DNA of 64,000 nt from CALGYY01 sp963678485 (GCA_963678485.1 OY782882.1:3348001-3412000); one strand, 5' to 3'; counted from the stretch's first letter, positions 27,262-36,394 are shown. Program-made: numbers and translations. The notes: generated from the letters alone by a model not told the origin.

Positions 27262-30204
27262 TTATTCCTTGATTAATCTCAAGGTAGAGAATTCCCCATT
27301 GGTAATAATATGCACAAGATATATTCCTGCAGAATAAGATGTGAGATCAATGATTGTTTTTTCCTGACTACTTTTTGCAGATAGAATGAGTGTTCCCATG
27401 ATATCGGTGATTTCAATGGTTTTCTCATTTATACTATTGCTATTATCAGTTAGCGTAAAGAGCCCTTTCCCGGGATTGGGGAAAATGTTGAAGGATGCTT
27501 GGCTGTCCTCACTTATAATATCAAGTGTGGTTTCTTCAAGATAGATATCATCGAGATATAAATTAAACATCAGTGCCGGGCTATAGCATTTCCAGCCGAT
27601 GTAGTAAAATCCGCTGCTTGGAACACTAAAGAGTGGCTGAGCCAGAGTCCATGAGGCATTCGTGAGGCCGGGCATATTGATGATTAGTGTATTTAATGAA
27701 GTTGATACCGCTGCCGGACCAACATAAACGGCCATATTTTCGGCCCAATTGGGATCTTCAACCTTATACTGAAAGCGAAGTCTGTAAGTCTTTCCTGCAA
27801 TTAAATGCAGGCATTTTGTTATCAGCCAATCATCAGCTGCAACCCATGCACTGTATGGATAGCGCGCACATGAGGGCGCAGCGTGTCCCTCGGAAGGGAT
27901 TACTGACCATGTATAGCTGTCTTCATTGGTGTTTTCAATGGTCCATTCAGAATAATCTTCACTCGCCTCAAAGCCCATTGAATAGGGCAGCACCGCACTG
28001 TGTTGATTTATTACAGTGTGAATCAGCGTATCGTTTTCATTGAGAGTGTCGTTACTTAATGAAGTGTATATTTTGAATGTATATAATCCGGCAATACTGC
28101 AATTGGTGGGCACTGCAAAGGTAAAATTGGTACTGCCACCCACCGGAATGGGTCCGGGAATAATGTCATTGATTGCTGCATTTCCATTGATTACGTAGGA
28201 AATTGGAATGTTGCTAAGACTCACGGAACAATAATTTTTAACTGTCACAGTAATGGATTCAGTTTGCATATCGCAGGCTGATACCGGTGAAAGCGCAGCA
28301 ATGACGCCAATATCCGGAGATTCAGTTTTGCTTATTTCAACATCGTCGATACTCAGTCCCAGCGTATTTGAATCGCTGTAACAATGCCAGCCAAAATAGT
28401 AGCTTCCCGGATTGGGTACAGTAAACCATGCTTCCGATTGGTGAAACGTAGCTGATACAACTGCACTGTCACCCGCAAGTAAATGCGTAAGTGAGCTCAC
28501 CGCATTGCTGTTGCCCATGTATACTTTGAAATCCTCAGGCCAATACATTCCGCCTGATTTATACCAAAAGCTAAGTTTGTAAAGCTGTGCTGTATCCAGA
28601 CTGATACATTTAGAAATCAACCAATCGTTTGATTGTGTCGGACAATTAACAGTGAAAGCGAGTCCAGGATTGCTGTGTCCCCCAATATTCCCCGTATTCC
28701 AGCTGTGGCCATCGGTATTGGCATCTACAACCCACCATCCTAAAAACTCGTCACTTGTCTCAAATCCCATGGTATAGGGCGGATCAGCACAAAGTACATT
28801 GCGTACACTAAATTGCATACTGTCGTTATCGCGATAAGAGTCGCATGGGAAGTCAGTGTAGACGCGGATTTGGTAATCATGCCCCCCTAAGGCAGAAAAA
28901 TCAAAGGCTTGCGAAAAAGTGAATGATGTTTCTCCGTAGGCATGTATGGTATCAGTAATGGTATCGCGCACTGCTGGCCCATTATCGATGCTGTAGTAAA
29001 TTGGAATATTTACATGAGGGAGTGTATCATAATTTGCAACACGGACAGTTATGTTTGCCGGTGCGTAAAATGTTTGATGAACAGGTGCAACAAGCGATTT
29101 AATAAGAACATCGCACGATTGAACGGGCATCAGATTCACCACTGCACTATTTTGAAGAGGAAATGAATATCCATTGGTCTGAAAATATCCATTACCAGAG
29201 CCTGACCAACCCCAGTTAAAATGCATATAGCCCATAGCATCATAACCATCGCAAACCCAAGCATGACCTACGGGAATCGGAGGCTGTGGCATTCCTGCAA
29301 ACAACATTGGTCGACCAGCATCGATCTCCTGATGCAAGCGGTTTATCCATCCAACCGAGTCGAAATTTGCAGCATAAATCAACTGAGCATTCAATGAATA
29401 TTTAAAATATTTTGTCAGCGGTGCCGGGCGTATCCAGGAACTAGAGCTGGTAGATCCATATTCCATATCTGCAGCAATACCGCAATGCGACATGAGTTGT
29501 GCAACTGCAGGGTTGGGACCACTCAGGCTATCATTCATAGATGCCCAGTTATAGCTGGCGTTTGCAAAATTGGCAAAAAGGGATCCGTAAAAATAAGTTA
29601 CGAGCGTATGTGTGTCTTTTCCATGTGACGGATAATTCCAGTATTTCATCACTTGAGCCATGGCCGTTGCAACACAACCTACAGCTGAATGTCCGCATTG
29701 CCCGAGCGTATCCGAAGGACAAGCAGCATTGTAGTAGCAGCCTTGATCCCATTTTGTTGAGCAAAGGGGTAACACTGATTTCGTAAGATTTTTGCTTGTG
29801 GAAAATGTTTCCAGATCCCACAGACTGATTGATTGAGGCGAAATTGTCAGTGACATGATTCGCTCATACCCACCTTGCGATTGCTGGTCGAGCCACCAGG
29901 AAAAATTATCGGGAAGGTCAGCGCTATTGATTGGTGCATCCAGTGAATACCCAAGAATTGGCTCAAGGGCTTTATTGGCGGCCACGATGACAAAACCTTT
30001 TTGTTGAAGCGGGAATAAATAAAAAATTCGAAGATTGTTTTTTTGAAATACAATGGTGTCGGCGATTACAAAGGATTGCTGCAGTGACGATTTTTGCTGC
30101 AAAAAGGCAATGCCTGCCGAAGCTGCTATTTTACTGGAGACTGGCTGTGACCAGGCTGTTGAAACAAGAAGAAACAGGAAGGTGAAGGAAAGAAGTCTTT
30201 TCAT
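27262..30204 (-). CDS. Secreted C10 (streptopain-type) cysteine peptidase with T9SS sorting domain
   Basis: This 980-residue secreted cysteine peptidase has a signal peptide (residues 1-19), a Spi-type propeptide (about 20-120), the C10 catalytic domain with Cys177 in GHSAVGCVATAMAQV and the His in VGHAWVCDGYDAMGYMHFNWGW (about 320-340). It continues with repeated beta-sandwich domains of the choice-of-anchor type (each holding a GFETSDE or GFEASED motif followed by DWLI) and CARDB-like adhesion segments, and ends with a T9SS sorting domain (FNIFPNPGKGLFTLTDN onward). Relatives include streptopain and interpain. I chose the ATG at 30204 (MKRLLSFTF) over a longer frame to 30237. A -7 element lies 30 bp upstream. 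Confidence 0.9.
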   Translation of the reverse strand: MKRLLSFTFLFLLVSTAWSQPVSSKIAASAGIAFLQQKSSLQQSFVIADTIVFQKNNLRIFYLFPLQQKGFVIVAANKALEPILGYSLDAPINSADLPDNFSWWLDQQSQGGYERIMSLTISPQSISLWDLETFSTSKNLTKSVLPLCSTKWDQGCYYNAACPSDTLGQCGHSAVGCVATAMAQVMKYWNYPSHGKDTHTLVTYFYGSLFANFANASYNWASMNDSLSGPNPAVAQLMSHCGIAADMEYGSTSSSSWIRPAPLTKYFKYSLNAQLIYAANFDSVGWINRLHQEIDAGRPMLFAGMPQPPIPVGHAWVCDGYDAMGYMHFNWGWSGSGNGYFQTNGYSFPLQNSAVVNLMPVQSCDVLIKSLVAPVHQTFYAPANITVRVANYDTLPHVNIPIYYSIDNGPAVRDTITDTIHAYGETSFTFSQAFDFSALGGHDYQIRVYTDFPCDSYRDNDSMQFSVRNVLCADPPYTMGFETSDEFLGWWVVDANTDGHSWNTGNIGGHSNPGLAFTVNCPTQSNDWLISKCISLDTAQLYKLSFWYKSGGMYWPEDFKVYMGNSNAVSSLTHLLAGDSAVVSATFHQSEAWFTVPNPGSYYFGWHCYSDSNTLGLSIDDVEISKTESPDIGVIAALSPVSACDMQTESITVTVKNYCSVSLSNIPISYVINGNAAINDIIPGPIPVGGSTNFTFAVPTNCSIAGLYTFKIYTSLSNDTLNENDTLIHTVINQHSAVLPYSMGFEASEDYSEWTIENTNEDSYTWSVIPSEGHAAPSCARYPYSAWVAADDWLITKCLHLIAGKTYRLRFQYKVEDPNWAENMAVYVGPAAVSTSLNTLIINMPGLTNASWTLAQPLFSVPSSGFYYIGWKCYSPALMFNLYLDDIYLEETTLDIISEDSQASFNIFPNPGKGLFTLTDNSNSINEKTIEITDIMGTLILSAKSSQEKTIIDLTSYSAGIYLVHIITNGEFSTLRLIKE

Positions 30205-30234
30205 TATCAGATTGTAAGGATAGAAGTAGTTAAA

Positions 30235-30242
30235 CAAAGATA
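30235..30242 (-). promoter_or_regulatory. -7 promoter element for the C10 peptidase gene
   Basis: The minus strand reads TATCTTTG (consensus TAnnTTTG), 30 nt before the ATG at 30204. No -33 TTG is found. Confidence 0.4.
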
Positions 30243-30502
30243 TTAAAATTATTGATATGAAGTTAGTGATTGAGTGTCTTGTAAAATTATGCGGTACGTT
30301 TCGTCATCTATTATTGCGCTGCCTCTCATCGAATATGTTATCCCGTCTCAAGTGTGGGTTGTGCGTAATGACCTTCTTTAACATTCTGATAGATTATTTT
30401 TACAAGTCAAAAAGGTTTATTGCGGAAGATCAGTTATAGACTGAAATTATTTATATATGTAATTGACAACAAATTTATATTTTAGCTGTCTGAATTCATT
30501 TC

Positions 30503-32629
30503 GTGAAAAATAGAATTAACATCATATTTCGTTCACTATTCAGCAAACTACCGCTGCTGCTGATATTGATGAACTTTATCCCGACACTCGTCGCTGCTCA
30601 AAAGATTGATGATCTTACAATGTTGAGTGAAGTGTTGAAGAAGTTTCATTATCAGCCGCGTCAATCGGGTGATATTCTTACCCGCGATTTATTTGAATTA
30701 TTTCTCGAGGCGGCTGATCCTGAATGTGTGGTGTTGAAACAAGCGGATATTCCTTTGTTGCAGGATATGACACGTAAGGTGGTCCAGCTAAAAACAATGG
30801 AGAGCACAGAGTTTTTAAGTGCTTTTGCAAGCCTGTATCGACAGCGCATTGATGAATCCAGAGTGTGTATGAACCTTGCGGCTGCAGAGCCAATCAACTT
30901 GTTTGTAAACGACACCCTAAAAGCTGATTCAGCCAATCAGCAAGCATTTGCAAAAAATGATACTGAATTGGTAAAACGATGGAAGCTCATGTTGAAAGAA
31001 GGAGTGTTGGATTTAATCTTCAGCATGCCGGGGATCAGCGATAGCGTTTTTACCATGTCAGATAATGAAATAAAAGCAGTTGAACCGGAATATCGCGAAA
31101 GGATGCGGCGTAAGCTCAATCGCTGGATGGACCGAATAATCGACAATCCAGCAGGTATTGAAAGTTATTGCCGCTCAATGTTATTTAATGCTTTTGCATT
31201 GTGCTATGATCCGCACACCGAATATTTCAGTGCTGAGGAGATGAAGATTTTTAGAACTCAGGTGACGAACGAAGGCTATTATTTTGGATTTCTGCTTGCC
31301 GAAGATGAATCGGGTAATGTATATCTTTCTGGTCTTACACCTGGTGGTGCTGCATGGAAAAGCAATATGCTGAATAAAGGAGATTATCTGGTTGCAATGC
31401 AGTGGGAGGGACAGGAAGAGATTGACCTTACTTATGCTTCTCTGGATGAAATAGCTTCCTTATTATCTTCGTCGGTGGATAAAACATTGAACCTTACGGT
31501 GCGCAAGGCCGACGGGAGTATCCGTAAGGTTAAATTAAAAAAAGAGAAAACGAATTCCCGCGAAAACATTGTAAAGAGTTTTCTACTGGTTGCAAACAGC
31601 AAAATTGGTTATATCTATCTTCCCGGCTTTTACAGTGATGCTCAGGGAATCGGTTCACCCGGATGTGCGAGCGATGTTGCCAAAGAAATTGTAAAGCTTT
31701 CGAAAGAAGGCATCAGCGGATTAATCCTTGATTTGCGCCATAATGGAGGTGGTTCGGTGAAGGAAGCTGTTGATTTGGCGGGCATTTTTGTAGATACCGG
31801 ACCAATGTGCGTGTTTAAATCACGCGACGAAAAAGCCATCAGTCTTAAGGATATGAATATGGGTGTGGCTTATGCAGGACCATTGATTGTAATGGTTGAC
31901 CAATACAGCGCCTCCGCCTCAGAGATTGTTGCCGCCGCATTACAGGATTACCAGCGCGCTGTAATTATTGGCACGCCAACCTATGGAAAAGCTACAGGTC
32001 AGGTTGTGATACCGATCGATAGCAGCCTGCAACTGAATTTATCGAATATGAAGGATGTTAAAGAGGACAGGGGATTCGTAAAAGTCACCACTGATCAGGT
32101 ATTTCGGATTACAGGACTGAGTCATCAAAAAACCGGTGTTATACCAGACATCTTATTAGCCGATATGTCATATACCGAGGGCGATGGAGAACGTTCGCAG
32201 ACCTTTGCATTTGAGAATAGTCGCATCGATAAAAAGACTTACTATACGCCGTTGGCGCCGCTTCCCATCGATACTTTGAGATTGATGAGCAGTCAGCGAT
32301 GTTTACACGATTCGTTGTTTTTGGCTGTAGAGGCCTATAACAGGGCGTATGAAGAATTGGATGCTGTTCCCTATGCGCTTATCAGTCTTAGCGCATACAA
32401 AAAAGAGAATATGGAGCTTTCCGGTTTTACTGAACGTATTGATCAATTAATCGAGCTGCGTCCATGCAATTATCGTGTGGAGAATAATCAATATGATAAA
32501 GTGATTTTAGCGGCGGATGAGTCGTACCGATTGATAAACGACAGGGATATAGAACGTTTACAGGAAGATTATCTGTTGCAGGAGACTTTTAAGATTATCA
32601 ATGATTTAATATTAATCCAATCAAAATAA
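30503..32629 (+). CDS. S41 family carboxy-terminal processing peptidase
   Basis: This 708-residue exported serine peptidase of the Prc/CtpA group has a signal peptide of about 32 residues. It contains an N-terminal helical region, a degenerate PDZ-like segment (about residues 265-345) and the S41 core: GLILDLRHNGGGSVKEAV, the nucleophile Ser in DQYSASASEIVAAAL and the general-base Lys in GTPTYGKATGQVV. The family trims C-termini of periplasmic or outer-membrane proteins. GTG at 30503 is the only start that keeps the whole signal peptide. The gene ends 5 bp before the next one, so the two are very likely co-transcribed, suggesting a shared envelope function. Confidence 0.88.
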   Translation: MKNRINIIFRSLFSKLPLLLILMNFIPTLVAAQKIDDLTMLSEVLKKFHYQPRQSGDILTRDLFELFLEAADPECVVLKQADIPLLQDMTRKVVQLKTMESTEFLSAFASLYRQRIDESRVCMNLAAAEPINLFVNDTLKADSANQQAFAKNDTELVKRWKLMLKEGVLDLIFSMPGISDSVFTMSDNEIKAVEPEYRERMRRKLNRWMDRIIDNPAGIESYCRSMLFNAFALCYDPHTEYFSAEEMKIFRTQVTNEGYYFGFLLAEDESGNVYLSGLTPGGAAWKSNMLNKGDYLVAMQWEGQEEIDLTYASLDEIASLLSSSVDKTLNLTVRKADGSIRKVKLKKEKTNSRENIVKSFLLVANSKIGYIYLPGFYSDAQGIGSPGCASDVAKEIVKLSKEGISGLILDLRHNGGGSVKEAVDLAGIFVDTGPMCVFKSRDEKAISLKDMNMGVAYAGPLIVMVDQYSASASEIVAAALQDYQRAVIIGTPTYGKATGQVVIPIDSSLQLNLSNMKDVKEDRGFVKVTTDQVFRITGLSHQKTGVIPDILLADMSYTEGDGERSQTFAFENSRIDKKTYYTPLAPLPIDTLRLMSSQRCLHDSLFLAVEAYNRAYEELDAVPYALISLSAYKKENMELSGFTERIDQLIELRPCNYRVENNQYDKVILAADESYRLINDRDIERLQEDYLLQETFKIINDLILIQSK

Positions 32630-32634
32630 TTATC

Positions 32635-33675
32635 ATGAAAAAGTTATTATTGTTGGCCATTCTATGTCTTGGATGTTTTATTCCAACCATTACAAAGGCG
32701 CAGGGTTTTGCACATGCAGGAGAGTATATGCAATATATGTTGAACGACCAGGACAGGATTAACAAAGATATGTGGGATTATATTTCCACGATTGCACATA
32801 GCAAAAGCGCGCGTAAGGCCGAGAATCGCAGGAAGGAATTAATTTCAACCACGGCAGAGGCCATCAAGCGTATTTCCAAATTGGGACCATGGGAAAATGA
32901 CGGTACATTCAGGGATTCAGTAATATCGTATCTGAAGCTTTGTGATATCGTTCTTAGGGAAGATTTTTCAAAAATTATGGATCTTGAAGCTATTGCCGAA
33001 CAATCGTACGATGCGATGGAGGCTTATTTGATGGCGCAGGACAAAGCCAATGACAAGCTTGATGATGCTGCGGAAATGGTGCGAGCGGAGCAGGCGATTT
33101 TTGCATCGGATCATAATATTACGCTCGTCGAAAGCAACGACAAGCTTGTGCAGAAATTGGAGCGTGCCGGTGCAGTATTCAACTATTACAACATGGTATA
33201 TTTGATCTTTTTCAAGCCCTATAAACAGGAAGCGTATTTATTGGAGGCCATGCCCAAAGGTGATGTATCTGCAATGGAACAGATCAGGAATTCATTGTCA
33301 TCGCTGTCCTCCGCCGCTCTGACCCAGCTCGACACTGTGAAAAGTTTCAAGGGTGATGCCTCATTGGTTATTACATGCAAGGAGTATTTAGCGTTTTTCA
33401 AAAAGGAAGCGGATGAGAAAATGCCCGCACAGATTGATTTTTATTTAAAGAAAGACAATTTCGAAAAGCAGAAAGCTGCCATGGACAGCAAAGGATCAAA
33501 TCGCACGCAGGCTGATGTTGATAGTTATAATACCGCTGTAAACGATTTCAATGCCAGTGTGAACGAATACAACAAAGTGAACACCGACCTGAACAACGAG
33601 CGTAACACCTTATTGAATAAGTGGAATGCAGCATTGGCGAATTTTTTAAATAGGCATGTTCCTGCCAAGAAATGA
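32635..33675 (+). CDS. Exported helical protein, LIC11966-like surface family
   Basis: This 346-residue protein has a signal peptide (residues 1-22, ending TKAQ) and a mainly alpha-helical mature part. It resembles the LIC11966 family of surface proteins that I recall from Bacteroidota and Leptospira: YMQYMLNDQDRINKDMWDY near the start, ARKAENRRKELI, AIAEQSYDAMEAYLMAQDKAN in the middle, and YYNMVYLIFFKPYKQEAYLL. The C-terminal 70 residues are rich in Asn, Lys and Asp and likely coiled coil (VDSYNTAVNDFNASVNEYNK). Function is unknown. It follows the S41 peptidase gene by 5 bp. A cluster of short palindromic repeats starts just after its stop codon. Confidence 0.65.
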   Translation: MKKLLLLAILCLGCFIPTITKAQGFAHAGEYMQYMLNDQDRINKDMWDYISTIAHSKSARKAENRRKELISTTAEAIKRISKLGPWENDGTFRDSVISYLKLCDIVLREDFSKIMDLEAIAEQSYDAMEAYLMAQDKANDKLDDAAEMVRAEQAIFASDHNITLVESNDKLVQKLERAGAVFNYYNMVYLIFFKPYKQEAYLLEAMPKGDVSAMEQIRNSLSSLSSAALTQLDTVKSFKGDASLVITCKEYLAFFKKEADEKMPAQIDFYLKKDNFEKQKAAMDSKGSNRTQADVDSYNTAVNDFNASVNEYNKVNTDLNNERNTLLNKWNAALANFLNRHVPAKK

Positions 33676-33686
33676 TTCTTAATGTC

Positions 33687-33797
33687 GGTGGTTGAGCTTG
33701 TCGAAACCACCTAAGATTAATGCCATCAATGCCGGTCCCTGAGCCTGTCGAAGGGCGGTCCCTGAGCTTGAAGGGCGGTTCCTGAGCCTGTCAGGAG
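33687..33797. repeat. Cluster of short palindromic repeats
   Basis: Four degenerate copies of a hairpin unit with the common core gagc(c/t)tgtcga: ggtggtt...aaccacc at 33687-33711, tccctgagcctgtcgaaggg at about 33736-33754, a shortened tccctgagcttgaaggg at about 33759-33775, and tcctga-gcctg-tcagga at about 33780-33796. The units lie in the spacer after the surface-protein gene and look like REP-type intergenic repeats. Confidence 0.7.
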
Positions 33798-33988
33798 GAC
33801 ATTTCGGGAGAATGTTTGAGCAGTTCTCTGTTTTGTTTTTCTCTCGCATTTCAAATCTATCTTCCCGAAAGACACCGTCAGGCGGGGTTTCGCTGTTCTC
33901 TGATTTGTTTTTCCATCGGTTCGCTATACCTTGGCCACTGTCAAAAATTATGTGCAATTTTGCAGCTTAGATGCATTGATACATAAAT
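33798..33988. other. Spacer with imperfect direct repeat
   Basis: A 23-bp imperfect direct repeat (gttctctgttttgtttttctc at about 33824 and gttctctgatttgtttttcca at about 33893) occupies the spacer, with a tcccgaaa / ttcgggaga inverted pair between. No gene or strong promoter is seen. Confidence 0.4.
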
Positions 33989-34873
33989 ATGAACGACTTT
34001 CAGGATTCGATTAACAAGCAAATTTCTTTTAATCAGGGAAAAAATCTGTTTGTCGCCGGGGATGATCAATCGATTAGCTTTATTGAACAGACCGTTAATG
34101 CTGCAAGCAGGATAGGAGAGGTAGATAAGGCTACCGAAGCGCTTTTAATTGATTATGCAACGGATATGGCGCTACAGGAATTTTGTAGAGTCAATCAGTA
34201 TTATTCCTTCGATGCTAAGGCTAAAGCTTTGTTACGCGACCTCTATGTTTTGCTGTTCTCAGAGATCAGGGAACAGGGAATAGAACTGGCTCAGGTATCA
34301 AAGAATCATTTTAACAGATTGAGAGAATGGCTGAAATTGACCAACCCATTTTCCGAAATAATCTATACCTCCGAAGGAGCAACCATAGAAGCTACGGCCT
34401 GTTCGGAATACAGTGCGGCCCTACAACTTGAACTTTTGCAGCTTGATATCGAAGACCTCATTGAGCCTGTCCTGGATATCGGATGTGGTAAGCAAGGCAT
34501 GCTTGTTAACTATCTGCGCGAAGCAGGAATAGAAGCCTATGGTATCGACCGTTTTGCAGCAGGCCTTCAATATGCCGAAAGCCTTGATTGGCTTGAGTAT
34601 CCTTATGGTGTTATGTGTTGGGGAACGATAACCAGCAACCTTGGATTTTCTAATCATTTTAAGCATCATCACCTACGCAATGATGGAAAATACATAGATT
34701 ATGCACGTAAATATATTGAAATTCTCAGATCGCTTAAAGTTGGCGGCTCATTTCATTATGCTCCGGGCATTCCCTTTATTGAGCAATATCTGAATCCGCT
34801 GGAATACAGGGTGATATGTCAGGCCATTGGTTCATCCTCCTACGCAATGACAAGAATCATACGCTTGAAATAG
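33989..34873 (+). CDS. SAM-dependent methyltransferase, substrate unknown
   Basis: The 294-residue cytoplasmic protein has no signal peptide. Its second half is a class I (Rossmann-fold) methyltransferase: VLDIGCGKQGMLVNYLREAG (about residues 163-182) is the SAM-binding motif I, EAYGIDRFA supplies the acidic ribose ligand, and LKVGGSFHYAPG is the post-strand-5 motif. The first half is helical and not recognised; it may bind the substrate. The final segment SSYAMTRIIRLK closes the fold. No neighbour indicates a target. It is transcribed alone on the plus strand ahead of pssA. Confidence 0.75.
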   Translation: MNDFQDSINKQISFNQGKNLFVAGDDQSISFIEQTVNAASRIGEVDKATEALLIDYATDMALQEFCRVNQYYSFDAKAKALLRDLYVLLFSEIREQGIELAQVSKNHFNRLREWLKLTNPFSEIIYTSEGATIEATACSEYSAALQLELLQLDIEDLIEPVLDIGCGKQGMLVNYLREAGIEAYGIDRFAAGLQYAESLDWLEYPYGVMCWGTITSNLGFSNHFKHHHLRNDGKYIDYARKYIEILRSLKVGGSFHYAPGIPFIEQYLNPLEYRVICQAIGSSSYAMTRIIRLK

Positions 34874-34951
34874 TAACGCTCTGACAATCGTTGATAACTC
34901 CTTGAGTTCGTTTTCAGGCTTTTTTTATATGTTTGCATTCAAATTACTTTT

Positions 34952-35710
34952 ATGGGAATAAAAAAGCACATTCCAAATGCCGTCACCTGCATGAATCTTA
35001 TTTGCGGTTGTGCATCAATACATTTTGCATATAAGGGACAGCTCGACTGGAGCGGATTTGCGATTTTTATTGCTGCAATATTTGATTTTGCTGATGGTTT
35101 TGTTGCCCGCCTGTTGCATGTGAAGAGCGAGATGGGAAAGCAATTGGATTCGTTGAGTGATGTGGTTTCCTTTGGCGTGGCTCCGGGTATCATCATGTTT
35201 CATATGATACAAATGGGAAACAAAGCCTGGGAATTGGGATTGCCCTCATGGGTGGCATTTATTGCGATAGTACTTCCGGTATGTTCTGCTTTGCGTCTGG
35301 CTAAGTTCAATATCGATACCCGGCAGACCGACTCCTTTATCGGACTTCCAACACCTGCGATGGGATTGGTCGTGGCCACCTTACCTATTCTGGCCTTCCG
35401 CACCTTCGAAAGCTCGTTGTTCCCATTTAACGATTATGTTGTATTCTTTGTGGTGCATCCGGCAGTACTCATAAGCACTACGATTGTCTTTGCATATCTC
35501 ATGGTTTCCCCGCTACCATTGTTTGCTATGAAATTTTCCAGTTGGGGATGGAGTAAAAACAAATTGAGATATATTTTTCTCATTGTTTCTTTTTTACTAC
35601 TTTTACTTTTCTTTTTTACCGCAATACCCTTTGTAATTTTGATTTATATTTTGATATCAATTTTTGTAATGATCGTTCAAAAGAAAACCCCCACTCATGA
35701 CAAAGTTTAA
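34952..35710 (+). CDS. pssA: CDP-diacylglycerol--serine O-phosphatidyltransferase
   Basis: This 252-residue integral membrane enzyme makes phosphatidylserine from CDP-diacylglycerol and serine, the step toward phosphatidylethanolamine. The CDP-alcohol phosphatidyltransferase signature DGx2ARx8Gx3Dx3D is exact, starting at DGFVAR and ending QLDSLSD (about residues 48-70). The N-terminus (IPNAVTCMNLICGCASI) and SVVSFGVAPG-like segment SDVVSFGVAPG match the PssA subgroup rather than PgsA. About seven or eight hydrophobic helices follow. The start at 34952 fits the conserved N-terminus. It overlaps the next gene, purS, by 14 bp, so the two are translationally linked. Confidence 0.9.
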   Translation: MGIKKHIPNAVTCMNLICGCASIHFAYKGQLDWSGFAIFIAAIFDFADGFVARLLHVKSEMGKQLDSLSDVVSFGVAPGIIMFHMIQMGNKAWELGLPSWVAFIAIVLPVCSALRLAKFNIDTRQTDSFIGLPTPAMGLVVATLPILAFRTFESSLFPFNDYVVFFVVHPAVLISTTIVFAYLMVSPLPLFAMKFSSWGWSKNKLRYIFLIVSFLLLLLFFFTAIPFVILIYILISIFVMIVQKKTPTHDKV

Positions 35711-35951
35711 AGCAGAAATCGATGTGATGCCACTCAAAGCCTTGCTGGATCCACAAGGTAAAGCGGTATCGTCCAGTTTGAAGAATATAGGTTTTGCAGG
35801 AGTAATGGATGTTCGCATCGGCAAGCATATCACTCTTGAAATCGAAGCCACTGATAAAAAAAGCGCTGAAGAATTAGTTGAGAAAGCCTGCAGGGAATTA
35901 TTGGCAAATCTTATCATGGAGAGTTACAACTTTGAAGTAAAAGCTATTTAA
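35697..35951 (+). CDS. purS: Phosphoribosylformylglycinamidine synthase subunit PurS
   Basis: The 84-residue protein is the small structural subunit of the PurSQL complex, which makes formylglycinamidine ribonucleotide in purine synthesis; PurS helps channel ammonia from PurQ to PurL. Family features are DPQGKAV, the strand pattern GFAGVMDVRIGKHITLEIEA and CRELLANLIMESYNFEV at the end. Its presence implies that this genome uses the three-part complex rather than the single long PurL seen in Bacteroides, and purQ and purL must be elsewhere. The start overlaps the last 14 bp of pssA. Confidence 0.88.
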   Translation: MTKFKAEIDVMPLKALLDPQGKAVSSSLKNIGFAGVMDVRIGKHITLEIEATDKKSAEELVEKACRELLANLIMESYNFEVKAI

Positions 35952-35994
35952 TCCAATATTGGAACTTATTTACTACACTCTAAAAATAACACAC

Positions 35995-36333
35995 ATGAAA
36001 AAGTTAATGGTTCTTGTTATGGCCCTCTTCCTGGGTATTACATTCGCTAATGCACAAAAGGTGTATACCTGCGAATACAAAAGCGATGCTGATGTAAAGG
36101 TTTACGTTGCAGAGTACAAGAGCGATGCTGACCTCGTGGTTTACAAATGTTCTTACAGCAGTGATGCTACGGGCAACGACGGACTCTGGTATTTCTGCGA
36201 TTACAAAAGCGATGCACAGAAGAAGATTTATTTCTGCGACTATAAAAGCGATGCCGATGTGGTGATTTATTTCGCCGATTACAAGAGCGACGCAGGCTGG
36301 CAGAATTCCAGCAAAAAGCATTTATTCTATTAG
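35995..36333 (+). CDS. DUF6150-type exported repeat protein
   Basis: The 112-residue protein has a signal peptide (residues 1-20, MKKLMVLVMALFLGITFANA) and a mature part made almost wholly of six short repeats of the form (D/E)YKSDADxxVYxx, at residues about 27-102. Cys residues at 26, 52, 68 and 81 recur at similar places in four of them. This is the pattern of the DUF6150 family of Bacteroidota; its function is unknown. I chose the ATG at 35995, where the signal peptide starts, over the longer frame to 35959. A strong terminator follows 15 bp after the stop codon. Confidence 0.8.
   Translation: MKKLMVLVMALFLGITFANAQKVYTCEYKSDADVKVYVAEYKSDADLVVYKCSYSSDATGNDGLWYFCDYKSDAQKKIYFCDYKSDADVVIYFADYKSDAGWQNSSKKHLFY
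36061..36297 (+). repeat. Tandem repeats coding the YKSDA units
   Basis: Six imperfect units of about 36-48 bp with the core tacaaaagcgatgct (or tataaaagcgatgcc, tacaagagcgatgct) encode the YKSDA repeats. Synonymous differences between units show that they are not recent identical copies. Confidence 0.8.
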
Positions 36334-36348
36334 AATTGTTTTTTTTTT

Positions 36349-36394
36349 GCCTTGCCCCCTGATTCAACCAGCAGGTCGGCAAGGCTTTTTTTTT
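36349..36394 (+). terminator. Terminator of the repeat-protein gene
   Basis: A perfect 8-bp stem gccttgcc / ggcaaggc with a 21-nt loop is followed by a run of about ten T. Confidence 0.85.

Noticed and set aside
30257..30439. 60-codon open frame between the C10 and S41 peptidase genes
   Set aside because: No conserved motif, no promoter, Cys/Leu-rich odd composition; most likely chance.
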